This document shows positions 30,078-39,031 of a stretch of DNA of 64,000 bases, piece by piece. The DNA is from Microcaldota archaeon (lineage in GTDB: Archaea; Micrarchaeota; Micrarchaeia; Micrarchaeales; Micrarchaeaceae). The notes below the pieces were generated by a model. It worked only from the letters and a program-made list of their open reading frames with translations, did not search any database and was not told the DNA's origin. The position numbers were made by a program, and so were the translations under genes. How positions within the stretch are numbered: position 1 is the first letter of the stretch; the number at the start of each line of letters is the position of its first letter. The stretch lies in contig JAJYXL010000018.1 in NCBI GenBank assembly GCA_021801785.1, forward strand, positions 1 to 64,000, written 5' to 3'.

Positions 30078-30307
30078 AACGACCTTTCGGCCCTGGCTAT
30101 GGCCTCTCTCTTCTTCCTCTCAAATATCCCTCTGTGTTTTGCACAACTCACACAGTAATATATCTTCCTCTTCTCGAAGAGTCTGACATCCTTTGTGGTA
30201 TTCATACCTGTTCCTATACTCAGAGCCTTCTCGTAAGCTACAGCCTTATTTCTGGGGGTTTTCCTGCCGCACGACTCGCAGACCACCAATGTATTTTTTC
30301 CTCTCAA
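30074..30307 (-). CDS. rps26e: Ribosomal protein S26e (TTG start after GGTG)
   Basis: VCESCGRKTPRNKAVAYEKAL...KIYYCVSCAKHRGIF; GGTGTTATCT-TTG start region. Confidence 0.75.
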   Translation of the reverse strand: MRGKNTLVVCESCGRKTPRNKAVAYEKALSIGTGMNTTKDVRLFEKRKIYYCVSCAKHRGIFERKKREAIARAERSF

Positions 30308-30375
30308 AGATAACACCTTTATTCTATATATAATGAGAAACATTAAAAAGATGAGCTAAATACCGACGAAGCTCC

Positions 30376-30939
30376 TTACCCTATCCGCTTCTTGGATACG
30401 AGAATCTCGCTCCCAGAATTCTCCATCTGTATTCTCGCTACATCCTGCTTCCTCCTAAAGCCCGGAAGCACCGAATCCGAGTATCTCATCCCCCTGGTCA
30501 GATCGAATATCCTCTTTATCATACTATAATACCTCTCAGCAGAGTCTATATCATTCTTGCTCAGCGACTCGGTTACCTCCCTGCGCAGCTCGCCCACAAC
30601 ATCCATCAGTCCTAACAGATATGCATCAGGTTCAACCCCGACATCCCTATATCCTAGAATGCCCCTCCCCCTACATATCTCATAGAATATAACCGCCTCT
30701 GAATACTCCTGCATTGCCTGTATGGAGTAGTACCTAAACTCCCTCTCCGGCTCCAGCCTATCCAACAGCGCCTTAGCCTCAGCTATCCTATCCTTCACAT
30801 CCTCTCCGTTATGTATCATCGTTATTATCTGACCTGACATGCGTATCAGCGCCCTCGAATCCTCATTCACCCTATCAATAGCTCTCTGCTTATTGATTAT
30901 GCTATTCTCTATCTCAGTAATCTCTCTATCTATCTCCAT
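30376..30939 (-). CDS. Translin family protein
   Basis: REFRYYSIQAMQEYSEAVIFYEI...YLLGLMDVVGELRREVTESL. Confidence 0.75.
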   Translation of the reverse strand: MEIDREITEIENSIINKQRAIDRVNEDSRALIRMSGQIITMIHNGEDVKDRIAEAKALLDRLEPEREFRYYSIQAMQEYSEAVIFYEICRGRGILGYRDVGVEPDAYLLGLMDVVGELRREVTESLSKNDIDSAERYYSMIKRIFDLTRGMRYSDSVLPGFRRKQDVARIQMENSGSEILVSKKRIG

Positions 30940-30947
30940 GGTAATCC

Positions 30948-31853
30948 CTACATACTACTCTGACTTGCAGACCTATTATATCTATCCATAACATTCCTTC
31001 CATACCAGAATATATACTGCTGTGCAAAGCCCGCGGTATCGCCCCACCTCTCTCTTGCAAAATCATGTATCTCTCTGACTCTCCTCGCCTTCCCGTTAAA
31101 GTACATCCTCTCTACAGTCCTCTTAATCCATACATCTATGGGGAACGCCTCGAACCTCCCGAATCCCATGAGGGCTATGCAATCTGCTACCTTGTCGCCC
31201 ACACCCTCGATCTGCATCAGCTCGCTCTTTATATCCTCATAGCTCCTGCCATTCAGTCTATTAAGGTCTATGTTATCCGTGCAGTATTCGGCCGCGCTCC
31301 TTATGTATCTCGCCCTAAATCCGGCACCGCATCTCATTATATCATCAACCTTCAGCTCTCTTATTACATCTGCCTGCGGGAATGTGTGGAATACCTTACC
31401 GTCCGGACCATATATCTCCTCTCCGAAGTTATCGATAATCTTCCTAACTATCCCGCGTATCCTCTTGACGTTATTGAATTGGGAGACTATGAAGCATAGG
31501 GTCGTCTCCCAAGGCTCATTCAGCGTGACTCTCATTCCCCTGTACCTATCTATCGCGCCGGAGATCATCTTATCCGTATTTATGCGCCTATACAACTCAT
31601 CAATATCGTCTCCGAGCCTGAATCTCCTCCGTATCTCATCCTTCAGATCTATCCTCCTGCCGTTGCATCTAGCCTCTATCCTCTTATCCTCAGTATCCCC
31701 AAAAAACCTCGCCTCTACTATAGATCTGCCAGTTACATACACGAGGGTGCTCTCATCCCTATAATAATCGGAATGGAATGTCAACGGCTGTGCGCTCTCT
31801 AAGGTGTACTCCTGATTAAGGATACCGGCATACACCCTCTCTATTCCCCTCAT
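30948..31853 (-). CDS. 8-oxoguanine DNA glycosylase (Ogg-type HhH-GPD)
   Basis: IEGVGDKVADCIALMGFGRFEAFPIDVWIKRTVE (HhH, catalytic Lys/Asp). Confidence 0.85.
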   Translation of the reverse strand: MRGIERVYAGILNQEYTLESAQPLTFHSDYYRDESTLVYVTGRSIVEARFFGDTEDKRIEARCNGRRIDLKDEIRRRFRLGDDIDELYRRINTDKMISGAIDRYRGMRVTLNEPWETTLCFIVSQFNNVKRIRGIVRKIIDNFGEEIYGPDGKVFHTFPQADVIRELKVDDIMRCGAGFRARYIRSAAEYCTDNIDLNRLNGRSYEDIKSELMQIEGVGDKVADCIALMGFGRFEAFPIDVWIKRTVERMYFNGKARRVREIHDFARERWGDTAGFAQQYIFWYGRNVMDRYNRSASQSSM

Positions 31854-31855
31854 GC

Positions 31856-33346
31856 CTATCCCATCTCTTCATATCTCTTGCGCTCCTGTCTCATATCCCT
31901 GATATCTCTTACAGTCACTGTTCCGTCCTCCAATGTCTTATAATCGATAGTTATCGAGTAAGGTATGCCTATCTCATCAGCCTTGGCGTAGCGCTTCCCT
32001 ATGCTTCCGCTCTCCGAGTATAGGATATCGCTCCCTCCTCTCTTTAGCAGATTTCTTACCTCTATCGCTTTGGAGATCAACCCCTCGTCTCTCTGTAATG
32101 GGAAGACGGCATACCTGTAAGGCGCCAATCTTTCGTCAAGCAATAGCACATCCCACTCCCTGTTGCTGTCCTTATAAAGAGAGTTGTACATGGCAGCCCA
32201 GAACAGCCTATCCGTCCCGAAGCTGGTCTCTATAACGTGAGGTACGACCTTCTTATTAAGATTCACCACATCCATACCCTTCTTCGATGCCCTCTCATGA
32301 TTCCTCAGGTCAAAATCCGTTCTATACGCATTCCCAATCACCTCCTCATAATTCTTGCCTATCATAACCTCCACATCTATATTGCATTTGGAGTAATGTG
32401 GTAGCTCCTCGTTCGTAAGCACCCTGAGTCGTATGGATTCATCCGGGATGCCTAGCGTGTGCAGGAAGCCCAACTCCTTCGATACAAGATAGGCATAGAG
32501 CCTGTTCGGGAAAACCTTGTTATCATATATCTCGCTCAGCTTTACCCTCTCAACCTTATCGATACCGACGCCCTGTGCCTCTTTAGACAGGAAGTTTACC
32601 TCAACGCTCAATAGATCCTGAGATGTGTCCATATCTCCAATGACCGGGTCGATCTCCGGATCGAAGAAGTACTCCATCTCCATCTGCGAGAACTCCCTCA
32701 TCCTTATTAGCATATTTCTCGGAGAGATCTCATTCCTGAATACCCTCCCTACCTGCCCTATCCCGACCGGCAACTTCAGCCCGTGCGTTCTAAATACCTC
32801 CTTGAAGTCCATGAATATTCCCTGGGCTGTCTCCGGTCTGAGATAACCTCTCTCCCTATTTGCAGCCCCTATGCTTGTCTGGAACATGAGGTTGAATGCG
32901 CTTATCTTCGAGAGCTCCCCATTGCACCTCGCGCATCTTATGCTGTTATCATCCATCATCTTAGATAACGTCTCGTTGTCTGCGCGCTTCACCCCCTCCA
33001 TGCTCTTCGTATCACCTCCCTTTTCGAAGTGCTCCTCAAGCAGCTTGTCAGCCCTGTAGCTGCTGCCGCAGCTCTTGCAGGTAACTATCGGATCGACGAA
33101 ATTCTTCAGGTGTCCGCTAGCCTCGAATACCACCTCTGGCGCCACGAGTGTCGACTCTATCTCAATATTCCCTAAACCCTCTACAAATACCGACCTCCAC
33201 TCATTCTCTATCCTGCGTTTTATCTTAGTGCCTATCGCTCCGTAATCATAGAATCCGGCCCGCTCGCCGTATATTCTGAACGAGGGTATCACTATTCCCC
33301 TCCTTGCACACAGGTTTATCAATCGCTCCAGCTCTCCTCTCTCCAT
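31856..33346 (-). CDS. glyS: Glycyl-tRNA synthetase
   Basis: FNLMFQTSIGAANRERGYLRPETAQGIFMDFKEV; GQVGRVFRNEISPRNMLIRMREFSQMEMEYF. Confidence 0.95.
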   Translation of the reverse strand: MERGELERLINLCARRGIVIPSFRIYGERAGFYDYGAIGTKIKRRIENEWRSVFVEGLGNIEIESTLVAPEVVFEASGHLKNFVDPIVTCKSCGSSYRADKLLEEHFEKGGDTKSMEGVKRADNETLSKMMDDNSIRCARCNGELSKISAFNLMFQTSIGAANRERGYLRPETAQGIFMDFKEVFRTHGLKLPVGIGQVGRVFRNEISPRNMLIRMREFSQMEMEYFFDPEIDPVIGDMDTSQDLLSVEVNFLSKEAQGVGIDKVERVKLSEIYDNKVFPNRLYAYLVSKELGFLHTLGIPDESIRLRVLTNEELPHYSKCNIDVEVMIGKNYEEVIGNAYRTDFDLRNHERASKKGMDVVNLNKKVVPHVIETSFGTDRLFWAAMYNSLYKDSNREWDVLLLDERLAPYRYAVFPLQRDEGLISKAIEVRNLLKRGGSDILYSESGSIGKRYAKADEIGIPYSITIDYKTLEDGTVTVRDIRDMRQERKRYEEMG

Positions 33347-33477
33347 GACATCAACAACGCGATAACCGATAAGATATTTAGATAATGCAAAAGCTAATAA
33401 ACTGAACCATGCCTAATAATCTGACGCCATGCTACAAAACAGTAGCACGTGAAAATTATAAATACTGGTGTGTTTTT

Positions 33478-34980
33478 CTGAGAGATATTGCCGAGTTAAG
33501 AGAGAGGATGATAAGCAAGGCTAAGGCCGGGATAAAGAGCTCATACAATAGCGAAGAGTATGCACTAATACAGTCGGTAAACGCTATAAACGAGCTGAAT
33601 AGGTCATACAACCTTATATTCGAGCGACTCTCCGAATGGTTCGGGATATACTTTCCAGATGTGAAGGTAGGAAACCCGTACTCCCTGTCCAAACTCGTTC
33701 AGGCTGTCGCTTCAAAAGGACGGCTCTCCAAGGATGACGTCGAGAGCATTACGGGAAAGAATGAGACATCCGATGAGCTATACGAGAAGATGTCAAATAC
33801 GATAAGCAGGGAGCTAGGCGAGGAGGAGAGGTCTGCGATAAGCAGGTACGCCGAGATCGGGGTAAGGATGGAGGAGTCAAAGCTCGCCTTAGAGTCCTAC
33901 ATAAAGGCATCTACGGAGCGCCTACTCCCAAACACCGCATTCCTTACCGACAGCACGATCGCCGCAGAGCTTCTGAGCAAGGCAGGATCATTAGATAGGC
34001 TGGTCATGATGCCGGCAGGCACAATCCAGCTGCTCGGCGCTGAGAAGGCGCTGTTCAAGCACATAAAGTTCGGCAGCAAACCTCCGAAATACGGGGTTCT
34101 GTTCAGATTGCCTGCCATAGCTCAGGCGAGGGCTGATGTCCGCGGCAGGCTCGCAAGAGCCTACTCAGCAAAGATAGCGACCGCGCTCAAAGCGGATATC
34201 ATGACGAAGAGGTTCATAGGTGATGAGCTGAAGAGCTCTCTGGACAAGAGCGTAGAGCGCATACTCCAATCGCCGCCAAAGCAGAGGCGTAGCAAGCTCA
34301 ATATGAATCAGCGCGAGATTCAGAATCGGAGCAATGAGGGATCGATAGAGAGGGATTACACGCAGGGTAGGCGCAGCACCAAAGAGCGCAGATACATTAA
34401 TAGAGCCGAACAGAAGGCAGGATCCGATGCGCGATCAGAGTACGGCGACCGCCGTGATGGCGATTATAACGAGAGGCACGGGCGCGATTATGGCGGCAGT
34501 AGAGAGGGTCGTGGAGATGGTAGCCGTGAATATGATCAGAAGGGTAGAAGTGAATCATACCCTGCATACAGGAACAGAGACAGGAACAGCGACAGGAACG
34601 GGGATAGGGACAATAACAGGGATAGGAACAGAGATGGTAAAGGGGGTTGGGATAGGGACAGAAGAGGGAGGAACGGGGATGGAAATCGGAGGTACAGGGA
34701 CATGCACGGCGGCAGTGCAGGCGGCACCCAGAATATGCAGGCCGGAGAGAGAATCTCAAACGAGAGGCACTATAACAATGAGAATGCGCCATACTCTGGC
34801 GATAGGGCTGGTAGGCAAGAGGGGAGGATGGGTAGAGGTCACGGCAGAGAGGGGTACGGCAGGCCGGACGCTCCACACAAGAGGTATAATAAGGATTTAA
34901 ACAAGGGTTACCATAAAGACAGGGATTATGGTAACGACGATAAAAACAGGAGAAAGAGGTTCAAGAAGCAGAGAAGATAA
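33478..34980 (+). CDS. nop5: Nop5/Prp31-family C/D sRNP protein with long R/G/D/N-rich tail (ORF open from ATG 33409; CTG 33478 follows GGTG)
   Basis: YALIQSVNAINELNRSYNLIFERLSEWFGIYFPDVK...; GSKPPKYGVLFRLPAIAQARADVRGRLARAYSAKIATALKAD. Confidence 0.9.
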   Translation: MRDIAELRERMISKAKAGIKSSYNSEEYALIQSVNAINELNRSYNLIFERLSEWFGIYFPDVKVGNPYSLSKLVQAVASKGRLSKDDVESITGKNETSDELYEKMSNTISRELGEEERSAISRYAEIGVRMEESKLALESYIKASTERLLPNTAFLTDSTIAAELLSKAGSLDRLVMMPAGTIQLLGAEKALFKHIKFGSKPPKYGVLFRLPAIAQARADVRGRLARAYSAKIATALKADIMTKRFIGDELKSSLDKSVERILQSPPKQRRSKLNMNQREIQNRSNEGSIERDYTQGRRSTKERRYINRAEQKAGSDARSEYGDRRDGDYNERHGRDYGGSREGRGDGSREYDQKGRSESYPAYRNRDRNSDRNGDRDNNRDRNRDGKGGWDRDRRGRNGDGNRRYRDMHGGSAGGTQNMQAGERISNERHYNNENAPYSGDRAGRQEGRMGRGHGREGYGRPDAPHKRYNKDLNKGYHKDRDYGNDDKNRRKRFKKQRR

Positions 34981-35154
34981 GTAAACACAATTTTATCTAC
35001 ATAAATAATTTTTATCTAAGTATCTATTATTCCACTAATCCTATTCAAACCATACATAGAGATAAGCTTTAAATATATATTCTATCACCATTATATCATG
35101 ATTGAATCATGATTGTTATATGATAAGATTGTGGTTCTATCGGGTGTTGGTGGG

Positions 35155-35709
35155 ATGAACGCGAAGAGAAGGGTCGGAATAGAGAGGGATCTTGTAGAGC
35201 TTAAGAGGCAGGTATCAGAGCTCAAATCCAAGAACACCGAGATAAACAAGCTAGCATCCTCTGCCAACTCGGATAAGGATGCAACACCACAAATGTTCCT
35301 TCTCCTAAAGTATATGATAGAGGAGAATAAGAGGACAACAATGTTGCTTAAACAGATATCTGATTCTATATCTAGGTTGGAGAATGAACCTGATACAGAA
35401 TCGATGGCGAGCGACCAGAACAGATATCATACACAGAATGAGGTGGCTAAGCAGCAGCCCATCGAATTACCTCTCTCAGATATAGATGTAAAGATACTGC
35501 AGCTGCTGCAGCTATCTCATAACGGCATGGCGTGTGCCGATGATATAAGGGATCGTATGAGCTATAAGGGCAAGAATGCCGCATCGGCAAGGCTCAACAG
35601 GCTATACAGACTCGGTATAATAGACAGGTATCAGTTAGGTCACAGAGTTTATTACAAGTTTGACGCTGGCAAGGCGACCGCCAAAACACTGATTGTCTCA
35701 CCCCCATAA
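35155..35709 (+). CDS. Coiled-coil protein with C-terminal winged-helix DNA-binding domain
   Basis: LSDIDVKILQLLQLSHNGMACADDIRDRMSYKGKNAASARLNRLYRLGIIDR. Confidence 0.65.
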   Translation: MNAKRRVGIERDLVELKRQVSELKSKNTEINKLASSANSDKDATPQMFLLLKYMIEENKRTTMLLKQISDSISRLENEPDTESMASDQNRYHTQNEVAKQQPIELPLSDIDVKILQLLQLSHNGMACADDIRDRMSYKGKNAASARLNRLYRLGIIDRYQLGHRVYYKFDAGKATAKTLIVSPP

Positions 35710-35719
35710 CGGCATGCGA

Positions 35720-35740
35720 CCCCGCCCTACACGGGCGGGG
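35720..35740. terminator. GC-rich hairpin between convergent genes
   Basis: CCCCGCCC-TACAC-GGGCGGGG, perfect 8-bp stem. Confidence 0.55.
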
Positions 35741-35782
35741 CTCATTCCCCCATACACCTGCCGTTCTGGTGTGTTGAGATAA

Positions 35783-36754
35783 CTAGTGGATCTTATTCAG
35801 AGATTTAAGTCTCTTGAAATCGTTCTCAAGAAGCCTCACATTCTTCTTGAACCTGACACCCGCAGCCGGGTGGAGCGTTACAAAGCATCTAGTCTCCCTG
35901 CCGCTAATGAGCTTGAGCGGTAGCACCTCTCCATGCCTCTCCATTATCCGATCCTCCCCGGTGAGTACGCGCATAGCCACATTTCCCAGAGATATCACGA
36001 GCTTCGGATCGACTATATCTATCTGCTCTCTAAGGAACGGCAAGCACGCCTCCACCTCCTCTTCGGTAGGTGCCCTATTATTCTCAGGGAAGAACTGTAC
36101 AACGCTCGTTATGTATACCCTATTCCTATCCAGCCCAGCGGTCTTCAGCAGCCTATTGAGCATCTCCCCAGCCCTTCCTACAAACGGCACCCTCCTAACA
36201 TCCTCGTTAGCTCCCGGGGCCTGTCCAACGATCATCACCTTAGCGTCTAGAGGTCCGCAACCAGGAACAAGGTTCCTGCTCAACGTCCATCCTGTCCGCT
36301 CCCCCAATCTCATATACCTCGCGTTGAGCCCGCTCATCCTCTCGATCCGGTCTATATACAGGTTAGCATGCAGCAGCAGTCTCTTATGCGGATTGAATCT
36401 GAATCTCTTCATAGCCTCGTCAAAATCCATCCACAGGAATCCCGTATGTTCGTGCGAGAGCATAACCTTCTCCTCCTTTGGCAGCTCGCCGATAAACATT
36501 GTCACCCTCTTCTTTATCAGCTCCCCATCCGCTCTGAACACATATGTCATATTATGCCTGAAAAACCTATCCGGTATAACCTTTATACCCGTCTCCTCAA
36601 AAGTCTCTCTAATCGCAGCTCCAACCTCAGACTCTCCGCTCTCTATATGCCCTTTCGATACATCTAGGCTCCTCCCTCTCTTCAGTATTAGGAATAGCCT
36701 CCTTCCCTCCTTATGTGTATAAATGAATATTCCACAGCTATGTTCGAATCTCAT
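35783..36754 (-). CDS. Fused Nudix hydrolase - family 4-like uracil-DNA glycosylase
   Basis: Nudix box GHIESGESEVGAAIRETFEETGI; UDG motifs GQAPGANEDVRRVPFVGRAG and LHPAA. Confidence 0.85.
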   Translation of the reverse strand: MRFEHSCGIFIYTHKEGRRLFLILKRGRSLDVSKGHIESGESEVGAAIRETFEETGIKVIPDRFFRHNMTYVFRADGELIKKRVTMFIGELPKEEKVMLSHEHTGFLWMDFDEAMKRFRFNPHKRLLLHANLYIDRIERMSGLNARYMRLGERTGWTLSRNLVPGCGPLDAKVMIVGQAPGANEDVRRVPFVGRAGEMLNRLLKTAGLDRNRVYITSVVQFFPENNRAPTEEEVEACLPFLREQIDIVDPKLVISLGNVAMRVLTGEDRIMERHGEVLPLKLISGRETRCFVTLHPAAGVRFKKNVRLLENDFKRLKSLNKIH

Positions 36755-36766
36755 ATTAATGTCAAC

Positions 36767-38338
36767 CTACCTTAATGATGATGCAGAGAGGTATGCGCTG
36801 CAAATCAGCCCTCCGCCATTTCCTATGCCTCCCGTGACTATATTATATAATTCAGATTCTATATGATCTAACATACCCGACTTATATACGCATATGCTGC
36901 CGTCGCTGCCTGCAACCCCGAAAAACTCAATATTGACCGTAGAGAAGCCGCCGCTGATGTTCTCCGGTAGAGAGATATAATTAACGTCGAACTCATAGCC
37001 ATTAGATACCGTCTTACCGAAGCCCAGCGCGATACCGTCATTGAGTATATACCTTCCGCTATCCACAAGCCCTGTGCCCCTGGTGATATATCCAGATGGT
37101 ATGGGATATGTGGAAGAGTCTGCAATAGCATACGATGTCTGATTATCTGTATCATTCTTTATCGAGAACGCTATGGTTCCGTTCCCCTCATATCCGAGCG
37201 AGCTAACACTATAATTATCGGGCACTCTCAGCGCGGCCAGATATCCAAGATATAGGGATGAATTAGTCGGTTTTACCATCCCGTTATAGAAGCTGTTAAC
37301 TGATACATAATAAGAGCTTAGGTAAGGCGTGCTGATTACAAAGAAGACGAGACCGATCACAGCGGCAGCCGCGATCTGTCTGTATACCTTGTGGCTATCG
37401 GCAATATCCCTCCCTCTCGTCCTCCTCGATCTGCGCATATCCATAGATCTAGGTAAAGACAGCCTATACCTATACGCTATGAGTATCATTGCGATTATCA
37501 CTATGTAGAAGATGATCTCGCCTGCGAATATATGGAATATCGATACCGCCGTGCCTATCCCATAATATATCCAGCTCAGCGAGATTATCAGCATCCTCAC
37601 AAAGTTAAGTGCGAAGAGGAGGACGACCCCGGATACCAGCCATAGCGCCTTGTTCGCCCTCCTGCCGTCGAATAGGTATGCTACCGGGATGAGAAACATT
37701 ATCATCCCTATAAATACGCCTATGTCGGCACATGTAGAGGCTATGGTTATGGCTGTGTATTGCGTTGATGCGTATATTAGGAGACCGTTGCGCAGCACCG
37801 GCTCGTCTAATAACTTTAGGAATCCGTAAACTAAGCTGGCATTCATGCTCGTGAATGCACCGTTGAATGAGAGTATGGGTATGAGGAGGAGAGGCGATGC
37901 AAACACCGAGTAGATTATCAGCCACCTCAGTCGCAATGCTCCATAGCCCCCGAATAATGCGAAAGCTATAGAGAGTATGATCAGAGGGAATAACAGCGCA
38001 TCAATTCTGTAAGATGCAAATGCGAACGATAGCGACGCCCTGAGTATAGACGTGAGCAGAAAGAATACTGCCAGAACCGATACGGAGTAGATTATGCCCT
38101 TCATGCTCGGTCTTACAGTAAGCCCCTCTCTCATCGAGAATATGGCGAAGAGAAGAACCATCAGCATTACTACAGCAATATAACTTGTTGGGTTTGAATC
38201 GGATATGCTCAACGGCGTTATGAATATGGAAACAGAGAGCGCTATCGCTAATATGATAACAAAAGAAAGAGTGCCTAAAACCACACCGTCCTTATCCATA
38301 AAATCATAATTGTCCTCTGCCGAAATGGGCTTCATCAC
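36767..38338 (-). CDS. Exosortase/archaeosortase family protein with C-terminal extracytoplasmic domain
   Basis: Polytopic; Cys (STCADIGV), Arg (FVRMLIISL) and His (FHIFAGEIIFY) in exosortase-like order. Confidence 0.7.
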   Translation of the reverse strand: MMKPISAEDNYDFMDKDGVVLGTLSFVIILAIALSVSIFITPLSISDSNPTSYIAVVMLMVLLFAIFSMREGLTVRPSMKGIIYSVSVLAVFFLLTSILRASLSFAFASYRIDALLFPLIILSIAFALFGGYGALRLRWLIIYSVFASPLLLIPILSFNGAFTSMNASLVYGFLKLLDEPVLRNGLLIYASTQYTAITIASTCADIGVFIGMIMFLIPVAYLFDGRRANKALWLVSGVVLLFALNFVRMLIISLSWIYYGIGTAVSIFHIFAGEIIFYIVIIAMILIAYRYRLSLPRSMDMRRSRRTRGRDIADSHKVYRQIAAAAVIGLVFFVISTPYLSSYYVSVNSFYNGMVKPTNSSLYLGYLAALRVPDNYSVSSLGYEGNGTIAFSIKNDTDNQTSYAIADSSTYPIPSGYITRGTGLVDSGRYILNDGIALGFGKTVSNGYEFDVNYISLPENISGGFSTVNIEFFGVAGSDGSICVYKSGMLDHIESELYNIVTGGIGNGGGLICSAYLSASSLR

Positions 38339-38427
38339 TGATCAGCAGTTACTCTCTTCATCATCGGACAATTATTATACACTGATATAAATAATAATAT
38401 ACCGTTTGCCAATCATAAACTATATAT

Positions 38428-38874
38428 ATGGTTAACATGGGTAGAGGTTTCCGTTTTGTAAGCCATACGGCCGAGGCAGAGTTCATAGCTAGCGGGAGGA
38501 ATGCTGGGGAGGCTGTAAGGAACTCCTTGCTTGCTCTATTCTACACAATATCCGATATAAGTAGCGTTGAGCGCGGTCCGGAGAGGCCGCGGCTCCTAAA
38601 GCTTAAGGTATCATCCGATAATATGGCGGATGCGGTATGGGGCATATTGCAGAGGGTGCTATCCGAGGCAGAGGCGGAAGATATATTCTGCTACTCCGTG
38701 AAGCGCGTAAGCGTGACCAGATCAAGATTAAGAATCACAGTATCGGTAGAGGTCTTGGGGAAGAGGAAGCGCGAGCAGGATGCCAGGGTGGAGGTCAAGG
38801 CTGTATCGCGATATAACCTCTCTGTTAAGGCATCGGGATCTATTGTCAGGATAAGGGCAGTTCTGGACGTATGA
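38428..38874 (+). CDS. Archease
   Basis: FVSHTAEAEFIASG...AVWGILQRVLSEAEAED...EVKAVSRYNLSV. Confidence 0.8.
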   Translation: MVNMGRGFRFVSHTAEAEFIASGRNAGEAVRNSLLALFYTISDISSVERGPERPRLLKLKVSSDNMADAVWGILQRVLSEAEAEDIFCYSVKRVSVTRSRLRITVSVEVLGKRKREQDARVEVKAVSRYNLSVKASGSIVRIRAVLDV

Positions 38875-38888
38875 TCCTATATGAGATG

Positions 38889-38973
38889 AGCCAGGAGAGG
38901 GATTTTCGCAAGATGTTTCGAACCCCCCTTAACCGCTCTGCAGGCGGCCGCATAGCCTATCTGCCATCCTGGC
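38889..38973 (-). tRNA. tRNA-Cys(GCA) with 14-nt T-loop insertion/intron
   Basis: GCCAGGA/TCCTGGC acceptor, U73, loop CTGCAGA, T-stem GGGGG/CCCTC enclosing a 21-nt loop. Confidence 0.8.
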
Positions 38974-39031
38974 CCAGAGAGTCTTAATTATCACATTATT
39001 TATATTTTAGTATTGATACTACTTAATCGGT

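Noticed and set aside
33478-33490. Programmed frameshift at GTGTTTTTCTGAG (shared by Nop5 and DEAD-box genes)
   Set aside because: A GTG-initiated frame hits TGA after three codons and would need a -1 shift without a classical slippery heptamer; a CTG start after GGTG is simpler
34427-34900. 157-aa ORF with T/G/I repeats
   Set aside because: Alternate-frame reading of the repetitive Nop5 tail
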